Source: Aquimarina pacifica
Lineage (GTDB): Bacteria > Bacteroidota > Bacteroidia > Flavobacteriales > Flavobacteriaceae
Reading direction: 5' to 3'
DNA: 64,000 nucleotides
NCBI RefSeq assembly: GCF_000520955.1
Contig: NZ_JACC01000007.1
Coordinates: 157,913 to 221,912, forward strand
Positions within the stretch are counted from its first letter, which is position 1. Each line of letters opens with the position of its first letter. Shown here one piece after another: positions 1-10,248 of this stretch. The notes beneath the pieces are model-generated. The model saw only the letters and a list, made by a program, of their open reading frames with translations, was not told the DNA's origin and made no database searches. The translations under genes were made by a program, and so were the position numbers.

Positions 1-2952
1 GTTTGCTTTCCAGGCAGTACCAGGAGCACCTTGCTCTAACACTCTATTTAGCGGTGATGATTCGAATATACTTTCTGAATAGGCATTTACATCGGCCGTG
101 GCTACCCCTGTAAAATCGTTAGGATAAACAGCTTTATAATAACTATTGATATCGGTATTTATATTTACAGATCGATAACTCGCATAGTTCCCGGATGCCT
201 CATACGGCAAGTATTCTTTATTTTGTCTTCCATAGGCATCATACTCAATATGGGTAATTATATCTTTATCATATGCCGATGCTCTTATGGCATTCTGTTG
301 CATTGGCCTACCCAATCCATCATAATAAGTAATACTCTCAATTACATCTTTATTGAGCTCTATGTCGGTAGAAGAAGTCATCTCTTTTTGATAACTACGA
401 GTAAACACATAATTCTGATCAGAAAAAGTTAAGGGATCATATAAGGCATTAAGACAACCTTCTTTTTTACCATATTCATTAGGGCATCGATCCCCATTAT
501 CGGCAATATAACCATCAGGTTGATCACAGACTTGCAACCAATCTGCAGGGTCACCAAATCCATCAGTATCATGGTCAGCATACCATATAGGTATAGGGAT
601 AATATCGTAATTAACTGTTACGGTATCACTCCAACAACCACTACTATTATTTACCGATCGCAAATAATACACACTGCCCTCGGTTAATGTAATAGATGTC
701 GAGGAATTTGTGGTACTTTCTCCTGAGCGACTAGACTGCCAATACCAGGTTTCTCCATCGGGTGTAGCACCTTGCATAGTCAACATACTCTCCCCACAAC
801 TATTAATCACGGTAGGAGCTTCTGGCTCTTCTGGACTTATATTAATATCAAAATCAACAAACAGTGCAGGTCCCCAACATCCGGTTTCATCATTTCTAGC
901 TCTTAGATATAAGAAACTTCCTGTATCGAGGGAGTAAAAAGGGCTATTAACCGTAGCAGTTACCTCCTCAAAAGTAAAATAAGCCGCAGTACCTGTTGCA
1001 CTCTCTTGCCAATACCAGGTTATCCCATCAGGTGGTGTTTGCCTGGTGATAATCGTTTCATCACACTCGTTAATAACAGTTGGCATCAAAGGTGCATCAG
1101 GAATCGTAATATCATCAAATTCAATAATTACAGCATCACCCCACCAATCAAAACTAATATTTTTGGCTCGTAAGTAATATACGTTACCACTAGTCAAAGT
1201 AATGGTCTCTGAGGAGTTCGATGTACTTGTTCCCGTTGGACTTTCTTGCCAATACCAAATCTCTTCATCATCTGGACTAGCTTCCCTGGTTATAATTGCT
1301 TGCCCACAGCTTTCTTCAACAATAAATCCGTACGACGGTACATCAGGTTCTTTAGTATTAAAATAGCGCGCTTCACTCCAACAGCCAGAAACATTATTCC
1401 GTGCTCTTAGAAACATATCATCATCATTAAAATTATCTTCTTCTTTTTCAGTATACTCCAACGAGGTACCATCTGCACTTTCTTGCCAATACCAGGTTTC
1501 TCCTTCTGGAGCATCACCCATCATAAATGTGGGCCTCCCAAAATTACTAAAACTAATAATGGTGGGCAACGGCGGCATCTCAGGAGTTGTAGCTGTGTTA
1601 ATTGTATATGACATAGATCGCGCAGTACCCCAACACAACGAAGTATTGTTTCTCGATCTCAAATAATATTGTGTACCACTGGTACGAGTAACCGAACTCG
1701 AAGAATTGGCAGTACTGGTTCCTGTAGCTGTATCCTGCCAATACCAGGTCTCCTCACTAGGGGACGTATCGGTAGTCAAAACTACTTTGCCACATTCGTC
1801 ACTTACTGTAGGTGCATCAGGAATATCAGGTACGGTATTCACGTTATATGTTATACTTCGTAAACTACTCCAACAATCCGCTGTATTATTTTTGGCTCTT
1901 AGATAATAGGTCGTACCACTAGTACGCGTAATGGATTCTGAAGAGTTTGCAGTACTTCTGTCAGAGCTGCTATTTTGCCAATACCAGGTTACACCTTCTG
2001 GTGGCGTACCCCGAGTTAATACCGTCTCGCCACAGTTATTAGTAACTGTTGGAGCATCTGGTCGATCAGGGTCTATATCCACTGTAACATCGATTCTTCT
2101 TGCTATACTCCAGCATCCTGTTATTCTATTTCTAGCTCTTAAATACATCACCTCTGCATCACTCGTATACTTATCATTACTTTGGTCATTTCTTGATATC
2201 CCAGTAGCTGTTTCTTGCCAATAGTAAGTAATATCGTTATCCAGATCGTCGGGAATATTCATTATTACTTCTGTTTTACCACACTTTCTTTCAATAGTCG
2301 GGGCCAGTGGGATCTCTGGTTCTTCAATAATTTCGAAATAAGTGCTTACTGCAACTCCCCAATCTCCTGACGAATTATTACGCCCTCTTAAATAATAGAC
2401 AGTACCACTGGTTAATGTGACTGAGGTAGATGAATTTGCAGTGCTGGTACCAGAACCACTACTTTGCCAGTACCAGGTTTCTCCATTGGGTGGGGCATTT
2501 CTTGTTAAAACAACTTGTCCACAACCACCACTTACTGTTGGAGCATCAGGTATATTAATAGTTGTATCAATAACTCGTGCCTCACTCCAGCACCCAGTGT
2601 CATCATCCTTAGATCTCAAATAAATAACATCACCAATATCAAGGGTGTATTCTTCCCTACTATTATAGAAACTAGCAAAAGTTCCCGTAGCATTCCATTG
2701 CCAATACCATGTTTCCCCAGCAGGAGCTTCTCCCATTCTAAGTGTAATTTCATCATCATCAATCTCAACATCAGGCATCGCCGGCATCGCAGGAGGATCA
2801 CAAAGAGTAGCGATACTAATAACGCTATAATCGTGATTAATTGCTGTAGTATTCACAAAATTTCCTGGGGTTACATTGCTTTTTGACTGCACTCCAAAAC
2901 TAAAGAGCAACAAGCTTACATAAATTCCTATGGTTTTTATTGTATTGTTCAT
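1..2952 (-). CDS. Secreted RHS-type protein with nine Ig-like repeats and a DUF6443 domain (C-terminus beyond window)
   Basis: One open frame runs without a stop from an ATG at 2952 to the left edge (984 codons visible), so the C-terminus is missing. It starts with a signal peptide (MNNTIKTIGIYVSLLLFS). About residues 45-770 hold nine Ig-like repeats of roughly 80 residues. Each has a W/Y-Y-W-Q core and a later Y-L-R-x-R/K-N strand, resembling the Ig_7 modules of Bacteroidetes surface proteins. A short Asp-rich thrombospondin-3-like stretch (DHDTDGFGDP, then DNGDRCPNEYG) follows near residues 787-824. From about residue 835 the sequence is DUF6443-like (YYDGLGRPMQQ), the usual entry to an RHS/YD-repeat shell. 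The start lies 7 bp after the stop of the upstream gene, so the two are probably co-transcribed. The variable, possibly toxic, C-terminal end typical of RHS proteins would be outside the window. Family assignment is firm; function is inferred. Confidence 0.85.
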   Translation of the reverse strand, partial: MNNTIKTIGIYVSLLLFSFGVQSKSNVTPGNFVNTTAINHDYSVISIATLCDPPAMPAMPDVEIDDDEITLRMGEAPAGETWYWQWNATGTFASFYNSREEYTLDIGDVIYLRSKDDDTGCWSEARVIDTTINIPDAPTVSGGCGQVVLTRNAPPNGETWYWQSSGSGTSTANSSTSVTLTSGTVYYLRGRNNSSGDWGVAVSTYFEIIEEPEIPLAPTIERKCGKTEVIMNIPDDLDNDITYYWQETATGISRNDQSNDKYTSDAEVMYLRARNRITGCWSIARRIDVTVDIDPDRPDAPTVTNNCGETVLTRGTPPEGVTWYWQNSSSDRSTANSSESITRTSGTTYYLRAKNNTADCWSSLRSITYNVNTVPDIPDAPTVSDECGKVVLTTDTSPSEETWYWQDTATGTSTANSSSSVTRTSGTQYYLRSRNNTSLCWGTARSMSYTINTATTPEMPPLPTIISFSNFGRPTFMMGDAPEGETWYWQESADGTSLEYTEKEEDNFNDDDMFLRARNNVSGCWSEARYFNTKEPDVPSYGFIVEESCGQAIITREASPDDEEIWYWQESPTGTSTSNSSETITLTSGNVYYLRAKNISFDWWGDAVIIEFDDITIPDAPLMPTVINECDETIITRQTPPDGITWYWQESATGTAAYFTFEEVTATVNSPFYSLDTGSFLYLRARNDETGCWGPALFVDFDINISPEEPEAPTVINSCGESMLTMQGATPDGETWYWQSSRSGESTTNSSTSITLTEGSVYYLRSVNNSSGCWSDTVTVNYDIIPIPIWYADHDTDGFGDPADWLQVCDQPDGYIADNGDRCPNEYGKKEGCLNALYDPLTFSDQNYVFTRSYQKEMTSSTDIELNKDVIESITYYDGLGRPMQQNAIRASAYDKDIITHIEYDAYGRQNKEYLPYEASGNYASYRSVNINTDINSYYKAVYPNDFTGVATADVNAYSESIFESSPLNRVLEQGAPGTAWKAN

Positions 2953-2959
2953 AATACTC

Positions 2960-5900
2960 TTAGTTTTTATAATTGTACCTATTCTCTGATATCAAATTCC
3001 CTTCTTGATCCCTCACAAATTCTAATCGATTAAAATCATCATATTCATAATAGATGGTATAACCATTTGGATTAGTGATACTGCTTATCCCAACCAACGG
3101 ATCATATGTATAGGTTGTAATCATGGTTTCGCTCATATTAGAATTATTTCGTAAATCATTAATCGAAGAAAGGTTTGAATCACTATAACTCTTAAGGCTT
3201 GCCATAGAAATACCTAAAGCTAACGCTATTTGATCATAAGAAGCATTTTCTATTTTGGCTATAGGAAATTGTTGATTGTACCCCCAAATGTATGACGTAT
3301 GAGGACCACTCTCTTCAGATATTTCTAATGGTTTGCCATTTTCGTTATATGAATGATAGGTAACTCTGTTTTCTAGAGATTGTGTGTTCTTTGCTGTTTG
3401 TATTTGGCTCGGCAATACGAAATTCTCAAATTCAGAAAATTGATTACGCTTAACCTCTATAATTTCATCATCAATTTTGGTAACAGTTTGAACAAGTGTC
3501 GAGATACGGTGTAAACCATCTTGTTGTAGTTTTCTGATTTGCGCATATTCATTAGAAGTAAAATTACCTCCTTCATCAAGTGAGCTAGCCCCTGTAATAT
3601 CATCGGGATAGTACATTTTTGTAGTCATTTTCTTTGCATTACTATCTGTTGTTTCAGTTCTTGTTACCTGTAAATGATCAGAATTATCATAGTAATAATC
3701 AGTATTTTGGGTTATAGGGTTTTCACCATTTATATCATATCGAGTAGTACTTTCGCCACTCAGGTAGCACCAATTCGAATAATTATCGTAAGGGTTAAAT
3801 GTCATTCCTACTGGCAAAAATGTTGAGGATGAAGAGGTAACAGCTATTGGTGATCTATGAATAAACATTCCCTGAGTATTTTTCATTATACTAGCATTAA
3901 CCAAATAATAATATGCCTTTTTCTCTACAGTGATGTTGTTTGCATTTTTTACAGTGATCAATCTTAATTTTCCATTTCTGGTATCAGATTGTACAGGAAA
4001 ATTGGGAATGGCATTAGAATAATTTGTTACGGGTTTAAAGTTGTAAAACTCATGAATGGTTTCACCCTGATATTGATTTTCTTCATAACCAATAGACACA
4101 CGACTATAACCAATATAATTATTACCAGTTATACTCAGAGGAATAATTGTACTGGAAGAACCAATTAAATATGATTGATTACTTACACAATTAAGAACAG
4201 TCCCACCTGCTGCTGCTGCAATTTTTATGTTAGAAATACTCTGATTATAATGATATATTGGATCTGCCATTAATACCCCAGAACTTACCTCTTCATTTTC
4301 TGTATGATATTCAATTTTTTTAATCATTGACGTATTACCATCTTCCATGGTAATGTTACTAATTCTTAATCCAGCAGCATCTATAGGTAAATTTGCTGTA
4401 ATGGGTTCTTCTTGATAGCTCCACCAGGTTTGTACTCTAAGATATTCATGTGGGTAATGAATAAACATTTTATATCTACCAGGAGTTAAATATAATATTC
4501 TTGAGCCCTCCTGGTAGTAATCATCAGCTGTTAATGTCGGACCTTGCCCATATTGTTCCCACACTCCATTTTCCCATTTATAGTATCCTATATAACTGCC
4601 TCTCATAGCAGCTTGCGGATCCGTTTCAATTTTTTGGACGAAATAGTTAAGTGTGACTTTTACATTATCATCAACAATCTCAAACTCATTACTTTCGCAA
4701 TGAATAATTTCTGGGGTGTCTGGACTCCCTGGAGCATATCCCTCACAACCAGGTCCCAGTAGTCCAGCTCTATTGCCATCATCTATAACTTTATTGCCTT
4801 GATATTGATTTGACTCCCATTCAAAAATCTGTCTTCCCCCTGTTGGAAGAGTAACTTCCTCAAGGACAAAGTATTTAGTGAATTCTTCATAAGGATCGCG
4901 ATCAGCTCCCTCTAGATAGGCGCTTTGAACTTCATAATTACTATCTACATATTCCCAATAGATACCGGGAATCAAACTTCCTGGTTTTAGACTTGAATTA
5001 GAAACATCTCCCCATCGCTTTAAATTGCTATTGTTAGCATTATTAAAATAACCCCAATGATCTACCGAAAGTGTAGTTTTTGATGGAATATTAATTCCCG
5101 GATCATTATAGCTAAAATCATAATTTTGACCATTCATAGAAAAACTATCCAGTTTAAGTCTATAATATTTGGAGATTTCAGTATCTGCTACCTGTTTTTG
5201 AAAGTAATCATATGTAAAATCAGCAAACACTATTGGCTCTGTATTTGCATTACTATACACACTAATATCATCGAGTTTTTGAGGATTAGCAACAGAGTTT
5301 GAACTTGATTCCATATCAATCCTATCACTAGTATTGAATATTACATAACCATTATCAAAATTAATCCTCGAGAGATGCACATCCTTAGTCACATCTACAG
5401 TGCCAGTGTTTATTCTAGGTACTTCGGTATTTACTACCGAATTGCCTGTACTGCATATTACATTAAAATCATAAAACTTTGAAGCCGATTGACTTACTCT
5501 AATCTGACTCTGTGTTGCATGCTCATCCTCTTCATATTCAAAAGTAATTGTCTGTGCACCATTAGAAGATTCGATTGTATCTAAATACCAAGTAGTAATC
5601 ATATCTGCTGTACCACCATTAGTTCTTAAGTCGGTATCAGGATTAAGAACATCTGATAAGGTTTCTGTATCACTACTATAAGAATACGTCCTTGTAGTCT
5701 CAGGAACAGAAAAGTAATATGAAATTCCTTTTGGATCTGTAATAATCCAAAGAGCTTCTTCTATTAAGTATCGTATACGAATCGCTTCTGCCTCTAGAGG
5801 CAGACCGATTATCTCATTCTCATCAGATTTTTCTATCACAAACTTTCCTGAAAAATTACCAAAATTATAATAAAAGATATCAGGTTCAGGATCATGACCA

Positions 5901-6337
5901 TCATAAACGAGTTTAGTATAATATTCCAACCATGTACTTGAGGATGCTGAAGATTCAGGAATATCGCTAGAATTCAAAAAAGTTCTTTTACCAGAAAGTT
6001 CCGGATGATATATGAGATCATCATTACCTTTTATTACTCGAGATATGGATCCTCCAACACTAAGCGACCACCCCAAACCTACCCAACTTGCTTCTTGGCC
6101 TACTTTTATACCACCACCGTGATACTGTAATCCTATAGGAACACTTAATACTCCCGAATTAATCGTATAAATTGGAACACCTATATTTGGCAGTCCGGTA
6201 TAATAACTCACTGGAACATCGGCAAATTGCGCCAAAGATGAGGCGGTTGGTGAAGGAGGCACTACTCTATTTACTAACTCTTGAGCATGCTGCAATGTCA
6301 CTATAAACATTATGAGTATAACAAATACTTTTTTCAT
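2960..6337 (-). CDS. Large secreted YD-repeat-ended protein paired with the DUF6443/RHS gene
   Basis: The frame extends up to 6403, but I choose the ATG at 6337 because it opens directly on a signal peptide (MKKVFVILIMFIVTLQHAQ), giving 1125 residues. The mature N-terminus (residues about 30-110) contains segments such as GLPNIGVPIY and GGGIKVGQEASWVGLGW, typical of the N-terminal half of Bacteroidetes YD-repeat/SpvB-like secreted proteins. The last 60 residues hold YD-type motifs (TYTYDPLVGISS, YYEYDDFNRLEFV), but the protein ends without an RHS core. Members of this family usually sit directly before a DUF6443/RHS protein, as here (7 bp gap), suggesting that the two work together at the cell surface or are secreted together. 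No enzymatic motif is visible. Confidence is good for the family type and low for function. Confidence 0.8.
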   Translation of the reverse strand: MKKVFVILIMFIVTLQHAQELVNRVVPPSPTASSLAQFADVPVSYYTGLPNIGVPIYTINSGVLSVPIGLQYHGGGIKVGQEASWVGLGWSLSVGGSISRVIKGNDDLIYHPELSGKRTFLNSSDIPESSASSSTWLEYYTKLVYDGHDPEPDIFYYNFGNFSGKFVIEKSDENEIIGLPLEAEAIRIRYLIEEALWIITDPKGISYYFSVPETTRTYSYSSDTETLSDVLNPDTDLRTNGGTADMITTWYLDTIESSNGAQTITFEYEEDEHATQSQIRVSQSASKFYDFNVICSTGNSVVNTEVPRINTGTVDVTKDVHLSRINFDNGYVIFNTSDRIDMESSSNSVANPQKLDDISVYSNANTEPIVFADFTYDYFQKQVADTEISKYYRLKLDSFSMNGQNYDFSYNDPGINIPSKTTLSVDHWGYFNNANNSNLKRWGDVSNSSLKPGSLIPGIYWEYVDSNYEVQSAYLEGADRDPYEEFTKYFVLEEVTLPTGGRQIFEWESNQYQGNKVIDDGNRAGLLGPGCEGYAPGSPDTPEIIHCESNEFEIVDDNVKVTLNYFVQKIETDPQAAMRGSYIGYYKWENGVWEQYGQGPTLTADDYYQEGSRILYLTPGRYKMFIHYPHEYLRVQTWWSYQEEPITANLPIDAAGLRISNITMEDGNTSMIKKIEYHTENEEVSSGVLMADPIYHYNQSISNIKIAAAAGGTVLNCVSNQSYLIGSSSTIIPLSITGNNYIGYSRVSIGYEENQYQGETIHEFYNFKPVTNYSNAIPNFPVQSDTRNGKLRLITVKNANNITVEKKAYYYLVNASIMKNTQGMFIHRSPIAVTSSSSTFLPVGMTFNPYDNYSNWCYLSGESTTRYDINGENPITQNTDYYYDNSDHLQVTRTETTDSNAKKMTTKMYYPDDITGASSLDEGGNFTSNEYAQIRKLQQDGLHRISTLVQTVTKIDDEIIEVKRNQFSEFENFVLPSQIQTAKNTQSLENRVTYHSYNENGKPLEISEESGPHTSYIWGYNQQFPIAKIENASYDQIALALGISMASLKSYSDSNLSSINDLRNNSNMSETMITTYTYDPLVGISSITNPNGYTIYYEYDDFNRLEFVRDQEGNLISENRYNYKN

Positions 6338-7498
6338 TTTATTCCATTTGAATAGTATAAAAGGAACCTCTTTGATTATAACAATCACCTTTGAGGCATC
6401 CATCTACTATGTTAATTGATCATTTTCATTTTTCCCAACGGCAAACCCTGTGCATTCTAAATTGTGTTTTTCGAGGAAATCCTCATCACCAAATGTAATT
6501 ACTCATTACCTAAGTAAAAAAAACACAGAGATTCCCTTATTTCTATTGTATTTTCATTTTTCGGCTGCAAAAACACGGTTTATTTTCACTCAAACTACTG
6601 TTAAACAGTTGTTTTAAACAAAAAACTTCAAGAAAAAATCAAGAACTCATTATTAATTAAGTATTTGATATACTCATATTTTTTACCCACCTGTACTTTA
6701 CAATTCATTTTATAGTCTGCTTGTTATAGTTTATGTCACCACTCTTAAAAATGTTACGATGATTTTATTATTTTTTTCACTTTTAGACACAAAACTCTAT
6801 ATAAACCTATTTTCAAAACTTATCTCTTTTGTTTCTGATGCAATATTACATCGAACCAGTTCTATTTTTTGAAACTCATATATTTTTTTGATTTTTTTCT
6901 AAAAAAAATACTCTTTACATCGAGTATCAGAGATCTAAGAACACCTCAATCTCTATAATCTTTGATTAGATAAAATTGTCTGGATATTTAAATTGGTGGA
7001 TCTATTCTCAGATTATAGTCTCTTTGAAACATAAAACTATAGTTCATTGACATACTAAGTAACGCGTATAAAAACCAGAAAATATCACAGTTTCTGGTAT
7101 CTCAAAACTGCACCACCAAGACGCAGTGCTTGCGGCGAATTTATGATTTAATCTTTGGTCTAACTGACACTGAATAATTCTGCTAGTATGATCACTAGAG
7201 AAGTTCCTATCCTCACTTCACTTCTGTATACACTGGCTGACTTTAATATTCACCCTTTATATTTGGGGTATTACTCATGATTTTTTAGTGCACTACATGT
7301 TACAGAAAGAATTACAATATACCCTATCACAAACGCCTCAATAAATTGAATACGTTTTTGTAATAAATCATTGGTAAAAAAGAGGAATTTATAATATAAT
7401 ACTAGGTCTCAAGTGCATATCAAGGACACCATACCAAGTTAACTATTAAACAGAAAATGGATGTATACATATTATCTATACACGATATCTTCTAAAAA
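6338..7498. other. Long AT-rich intergenic region without a supported gene
   Basis: About 1.1 kb separates two minus-strand genes. I see no ORF with family features on either strand. A hairpin (stem 7074-7081 with 7091-7098, ACCAGAAA/TTTCTGGT) lacks a T-tract, so it is not a convincing terminator. The stretch near 7100-7150 is less AT-rich than its surroundings. Its reverse strand gives a short stop-free peptide of about 35 residues without a start, which could be chance. The promoter of the YD/RHS pair should lie near 6340-6450, but no consensus TAnnTTTG box is obvious there. Confidence 0.5.
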
Positions 7499-8614
7499 CT
7501 AAGAATTAAGCCAACATCTAAACTCGGCCACTTTATTTTTACTGATAATGATAGGTTTGGGAGATTTAGGAACCACTTCAATTTTTAATTGATTGTTTCC
7601 ATATTTTAATATTTTATCGATTGACTTAACAGATAAGATAAACTGTCTATTGGCCCGAAAAAACAAAGTACTATCTAAACCACTATATAACTCCTCTAGA
7701 CTACTATTGCTATTCGAGGTCTTACCATCTAAACTTTTTACATAAATGATCGTATTCTCCATATATATATGAGCAATATCTTCGACATCTAATGAAACCA
7801 ATTCATTTTTAGCGTACGTCAAAATTCTTTTTTTGATCGATTTATTTTCTACTACTTCCTCACTCACATTCATACTGGCATCTACTTTTGCTTTGTATAC
7901 AGATAGATCCTGATTTAGTTGAGATAAATTAAGAACTTCTTCAGAGAGTTTTTCATTTTTTAATTCTAGTCTTCTTTCATAACTACTCCCAACAAGTCGA
8001 ACCATAAGAAATGACAATAATACAATGACAGTTCCCGTACCTATATAAACGACAATAAAATTTGTTTTAAGACGATCATGTTCCTCATTAATCTTGTCCA
8101 TATTTGCGTGTCCAGCAACAATCCAATCAACATGATCAACGGGAGCAATGTATATTATTTCTGAAGTAGGATGTGTTCCTATAAAATTTCGAATCCCTCC
8201 TCCTTCTTTTTTATGTTGTAAATAAGAGTAAAAATCTTTTGCATTAATCTCATCCCCAATGGCCGAAACATAAGATTTCTCTGGCAAGGTTTTTTTACCT
8301 ATTTTTCTGGGGTCTGGATGACAAATCTGTTTTCCGGTACGATCAAAAACACATATAAACCCAATTTCGGTATTGGTATTCTCGATACTTTTTTGAACCG
8401 TTCGTATAATCGTTTCTTTATCAACATTATCCTTAATTTGAGAAGACATAAAATTGGCTATTTGCCTAGATTCTCGCTTGCTTGATTCAATCTGAATTTT
8501 TAGAAACTGTTCAGTACCTAGCCCCAAAAGATAGGATACACTAAAATATCCTACAATATAAACTATTGTAAATAGTGATAAAAAGGTCAAGAAATAAAGT
8601 TTATCTTTTCTCAT
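7499..8614 (-). CDS. Membrane-anchored LytTR-family transcriptional regulator with extracytoplasmic Cache-like sensor
   Basis: This 371-residue protein has a transmembrane helix at about residues 8-30. An extracytoplasmic segment (about 35-183) with a Cache/PAS-like pattern (IGFICVFDRTGKQICHPDP, then YIAPVDHVDWIVAGH) follows. A second helix lies at about 185-207, then a short coiled coil (212-245) and a C-terminal LytTR DNA-binding domain (about 262-371), recognisable by SLDVEDIAHIYMEN and FFRANRQFILSVKSIDKI. There is no receiver or kinase domain, so it probably senses an extracytoplasmic signal and binds DNA as a one-component regulator. It is flanked by long non-coding stretches and is the nearest regulator to the collagen-like lipoprotein array, but nothing in the sequence proves a regulatory link. 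Confidence 0.85.
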   Translation of the reverse strand: MRKDKLYFLTFLSLFTIVYIVGYFSVSYLLGLGTEQFLKIQIESSKRESRQIANFMSSQIKDNVDKETIIRTVQKSIENTNTEIGFICVFDRTGKQICHPDPRKIGKKTLPEKSYVSAIGDEINAKDFYSYLQHKKEGGGIRNFIGTHPTSEIIYIAPVDHVDWIVAGHANMDKINEEHDRLKTNFIVVYIGTGTVIVLLSFLMVRLVGSSYERRLELKNEKLSEEVLNLSQLNQDLSVYKAKVDASMNVSEEVVENKSIKKRILTYAKNELVSLDVEDIAHIYMENTIIYVKSLDGKTSNSNSSLEELYSGLDSTLFFRANRQFILSVKSIDKILKYGNNQLKIEVVPKSPKPIIISKNKVAEFRCWLNS

Positions 8615-9072
8615 TAGGGTTGTTTCTTATTCTTTAAACAAAACAATAAACATAGTACTTATTAGCCAAAAGCCTGATGCTTTTTACTATAAATATATAT
8701 TCAGCTTAAGCGCTATAAAATGAGCGTTGTGTGTGATGTCTTTGTCAAAGTTATGATCTCAGACTAGATACTAGACAAGAAAATAAATCTCAATTACTAC
8801 ACAATTCTCAAATAAGGTATAGTAATATCAAGAATGTTCTATGCAAATATATAAAAAGGGGGATGATATTTAAAAACACAAGATTCACTTAGGTGCTTTT
8901 TTTCCTTTTTAACACCATTTTTTTCCGTTTCGTGTTTTTTTTTTGTGTTAACCCTCTTTATCTGTGTTACTTTGTGTCTCTAAAGGAATCACTAGGGATA
9001 GATCGAATACCAAAGACGTCCCCATAATAAATGTGATGTATCCAGATTCCTTATAATTGCCCCTAACCTATG

Positions 9073-9104
9073 AAATCCTGTCGGCACTACTGACAGGATT
9101 TTAC
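9073..9104 (+). terminator. Terminator-like hairpin with no obvious upstream gene
   Basis: A perfect 10-bp stem (AAATCCTGTC 9073-9082 with GACAGGATTT 9092-9101) and a 9-nt loop are followed by a short T run. No plus-strand gene lies upstream, so it may end an unannotated small transcript. Confidence 0.5.
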
Positions 9105-9456
9105 TATATAAGTAGTTCAACAGAAAAAAAACAGTTGCAATACACTAAACTAAATCTCTTTTCTATCGAAGTAGTTTTATACAGTACCACCCATATCGTT
9201 GTCACTAAGTTGCGACTTTCTACTATTGATTAAGAGCACTACTCTTTTATCAAAAAAATGCTGTAACATTTCAAAAAAAAAAAAAAATAGCCCCCATAAA
9301 ATAAAGGCCTATCAAAAAACAAAATCAAAAACACCCAAACTCAGAAACTTAATTAACACTATTTCAATTAATTCTATATTAACATAATTGTGATATTGAA
9401 ATACCATGAAATAGCAGTTCTCAATAAAAATTAGTATTTTTAACCCAAAATATTGC

Positions 9457-9467
9457 ATTTAATCGAA
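9457..9467 (+). promoter_or_regulatory. Conserved leader motif ATTTAATCGAA before cassette 1
   Basis: The 11-mer ATTTAATCGAA lies 27 bp before the ATG of lipoprotein 1 (9495). The same motif recurs before lipoprotein 7 (14429-14439) and, with one change, before lipoprotein 10 (16969-16979). It sits between promoter and start codon, so it is either a shared leader/translation-enhancing element or simply inherited by cassette duplication. Confidence 0.45.
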
Positions 9468-9494
9468 AATGCTAATCTTTTAATCCTAAAAAAA

Positions 9495-10202
9495 ATGAAA
9501 AAAAACTTACTTAAAATTATCTTACTAAGTTTTCTTACCCTCTTTCTTACCAATTGTGAAGATGGCGAAAACGGTATGGACGGAACCGATGCAACTGTTG
9601 ATGGCACCGACGGATCCAACGGGGTTGATGGGGTTGATGGGGCCGATGGACTCGACTTTGACGATCTTCTACAATACGGCGCTATAACCGTAACCATAGA
9701 AGGTACTGATCCTGAAGGAAATGAATTTGCAGAAACCATAGAATTTAACTACACTCCTGTAAATGGAGATTACCTATTATATGGTAATATTGTAGAATAC
9801 GATACCGAAGACAATAGTATACATTATGGTATTGGTAGATATCTATCGGTTCCAGATGAATCTATTAATAGTACATCCACTTATTTAGATTTAACAGTTT
9901 CTAATGCTGGTGAATCAAATGAAACCTATGATTTTTCTATTGATATTGATGGGTACGCAATCCTATACGAAGGGTTTGATGCTTTCTTGTTTCAAGACGA
10001 TTTTGACACCACAGATAACATTGCTAATCTTAACATTTCTGAGTACAGTTTTGATCAAGAAACAAACACACTCTTATTTTCTTCTACTTTTAATGTGGCT
10101 CCCGATGATAATACAACCGGAAATGATCTTGCCGTAACCATAGAGGTAAATGCTGTTGTTTTTGAAGCCGTTGAAGCACCTGTGACAACCACGCCGCTTT
10201 AA
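9495..10202 (+). CDS. Collagen-like lipoprotein 1 (cassette 1, subtype A)
   Basis: I take the ATG at 9495 rather than 9453 because it opens directly on the signal peptide (235 residues). The lipobox ends at Cys21 (LFLTNC) and is followed by EDGEN, an acidic patch of the kind that in Bacteroidetes can direct lipoproteins to the outer surface. Residues about 22-55 are Gly-X-Y triplets rich in Asp (for example GVDGVDGADG), with almost no proline, unlike animal collagen. The C-terminal domain begins with LLQYGAITVTIEGT and contains the family hallmarks ISEYSFDQETN and TGNDLAV. The C-terminal tail is EAPVTTTPL. Subtype A signature: DATVDGTDG plus FNVAPDDN. It is probably a surface-exposed structural or adhesive protein; the specific role is unknown. 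Confidence 0.85.
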   Translation: MKKNLLKIILLSFLTLFLTNCEDGENGMDGTDATVDGTDGSNGVDGVDGADGLDFDDLLQYGAITVTIEGTDPEGNEFAETIEFNYTPVNGDYLLYGNIVEYDTEDNSIHYGIGRYLSVPDESINSTSTYLDLTVSNAGESNETYDFSIDIDGYAILYEGFDAFLFQDDFDTTDNIANLNISEYSFDQETNTLLFSSTFNVAPDDNTTGNDLAVTIEVNAVVFEAVEAPVTTTPL

Positions 10203-10248
10203 TCAGAAAAATTACGCAAACACCTTTAACGTATAAAAAAACTAAAAA

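Larger units (their letters stand above)
8615..9494. other. Intergenic region between the LytTR gene and the lipoprotein array
   Basis: About 880 bp sit between divergent genes and hold poly-A/poly-T tracts and one strong hairpin (9073-9101, listed separately). A 62-codon frame at 9199-9387 has low-complexity Lys/Ser composition and no start context, and I do not consider it a gene. The region should contain the promoter of the first lipoprotein cassette. I could not find a clear TAnnTTTG box. Confidence 0.45.

Noticed and set aside
7020..7160. Possible short coding remnant with a Trp-Trp-Cys peptide on the minus strand
   Set aside because: About 35 residues without a start codon; the hairpin there has no T-tract. 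Not enough to call a gene or terminator.
9199..9387. 62-codon plus-strand ORF before the array
   Set aside because: Low-complexity Lys/Ser composition in a poly-A region, no promoter, no recognisable domain.
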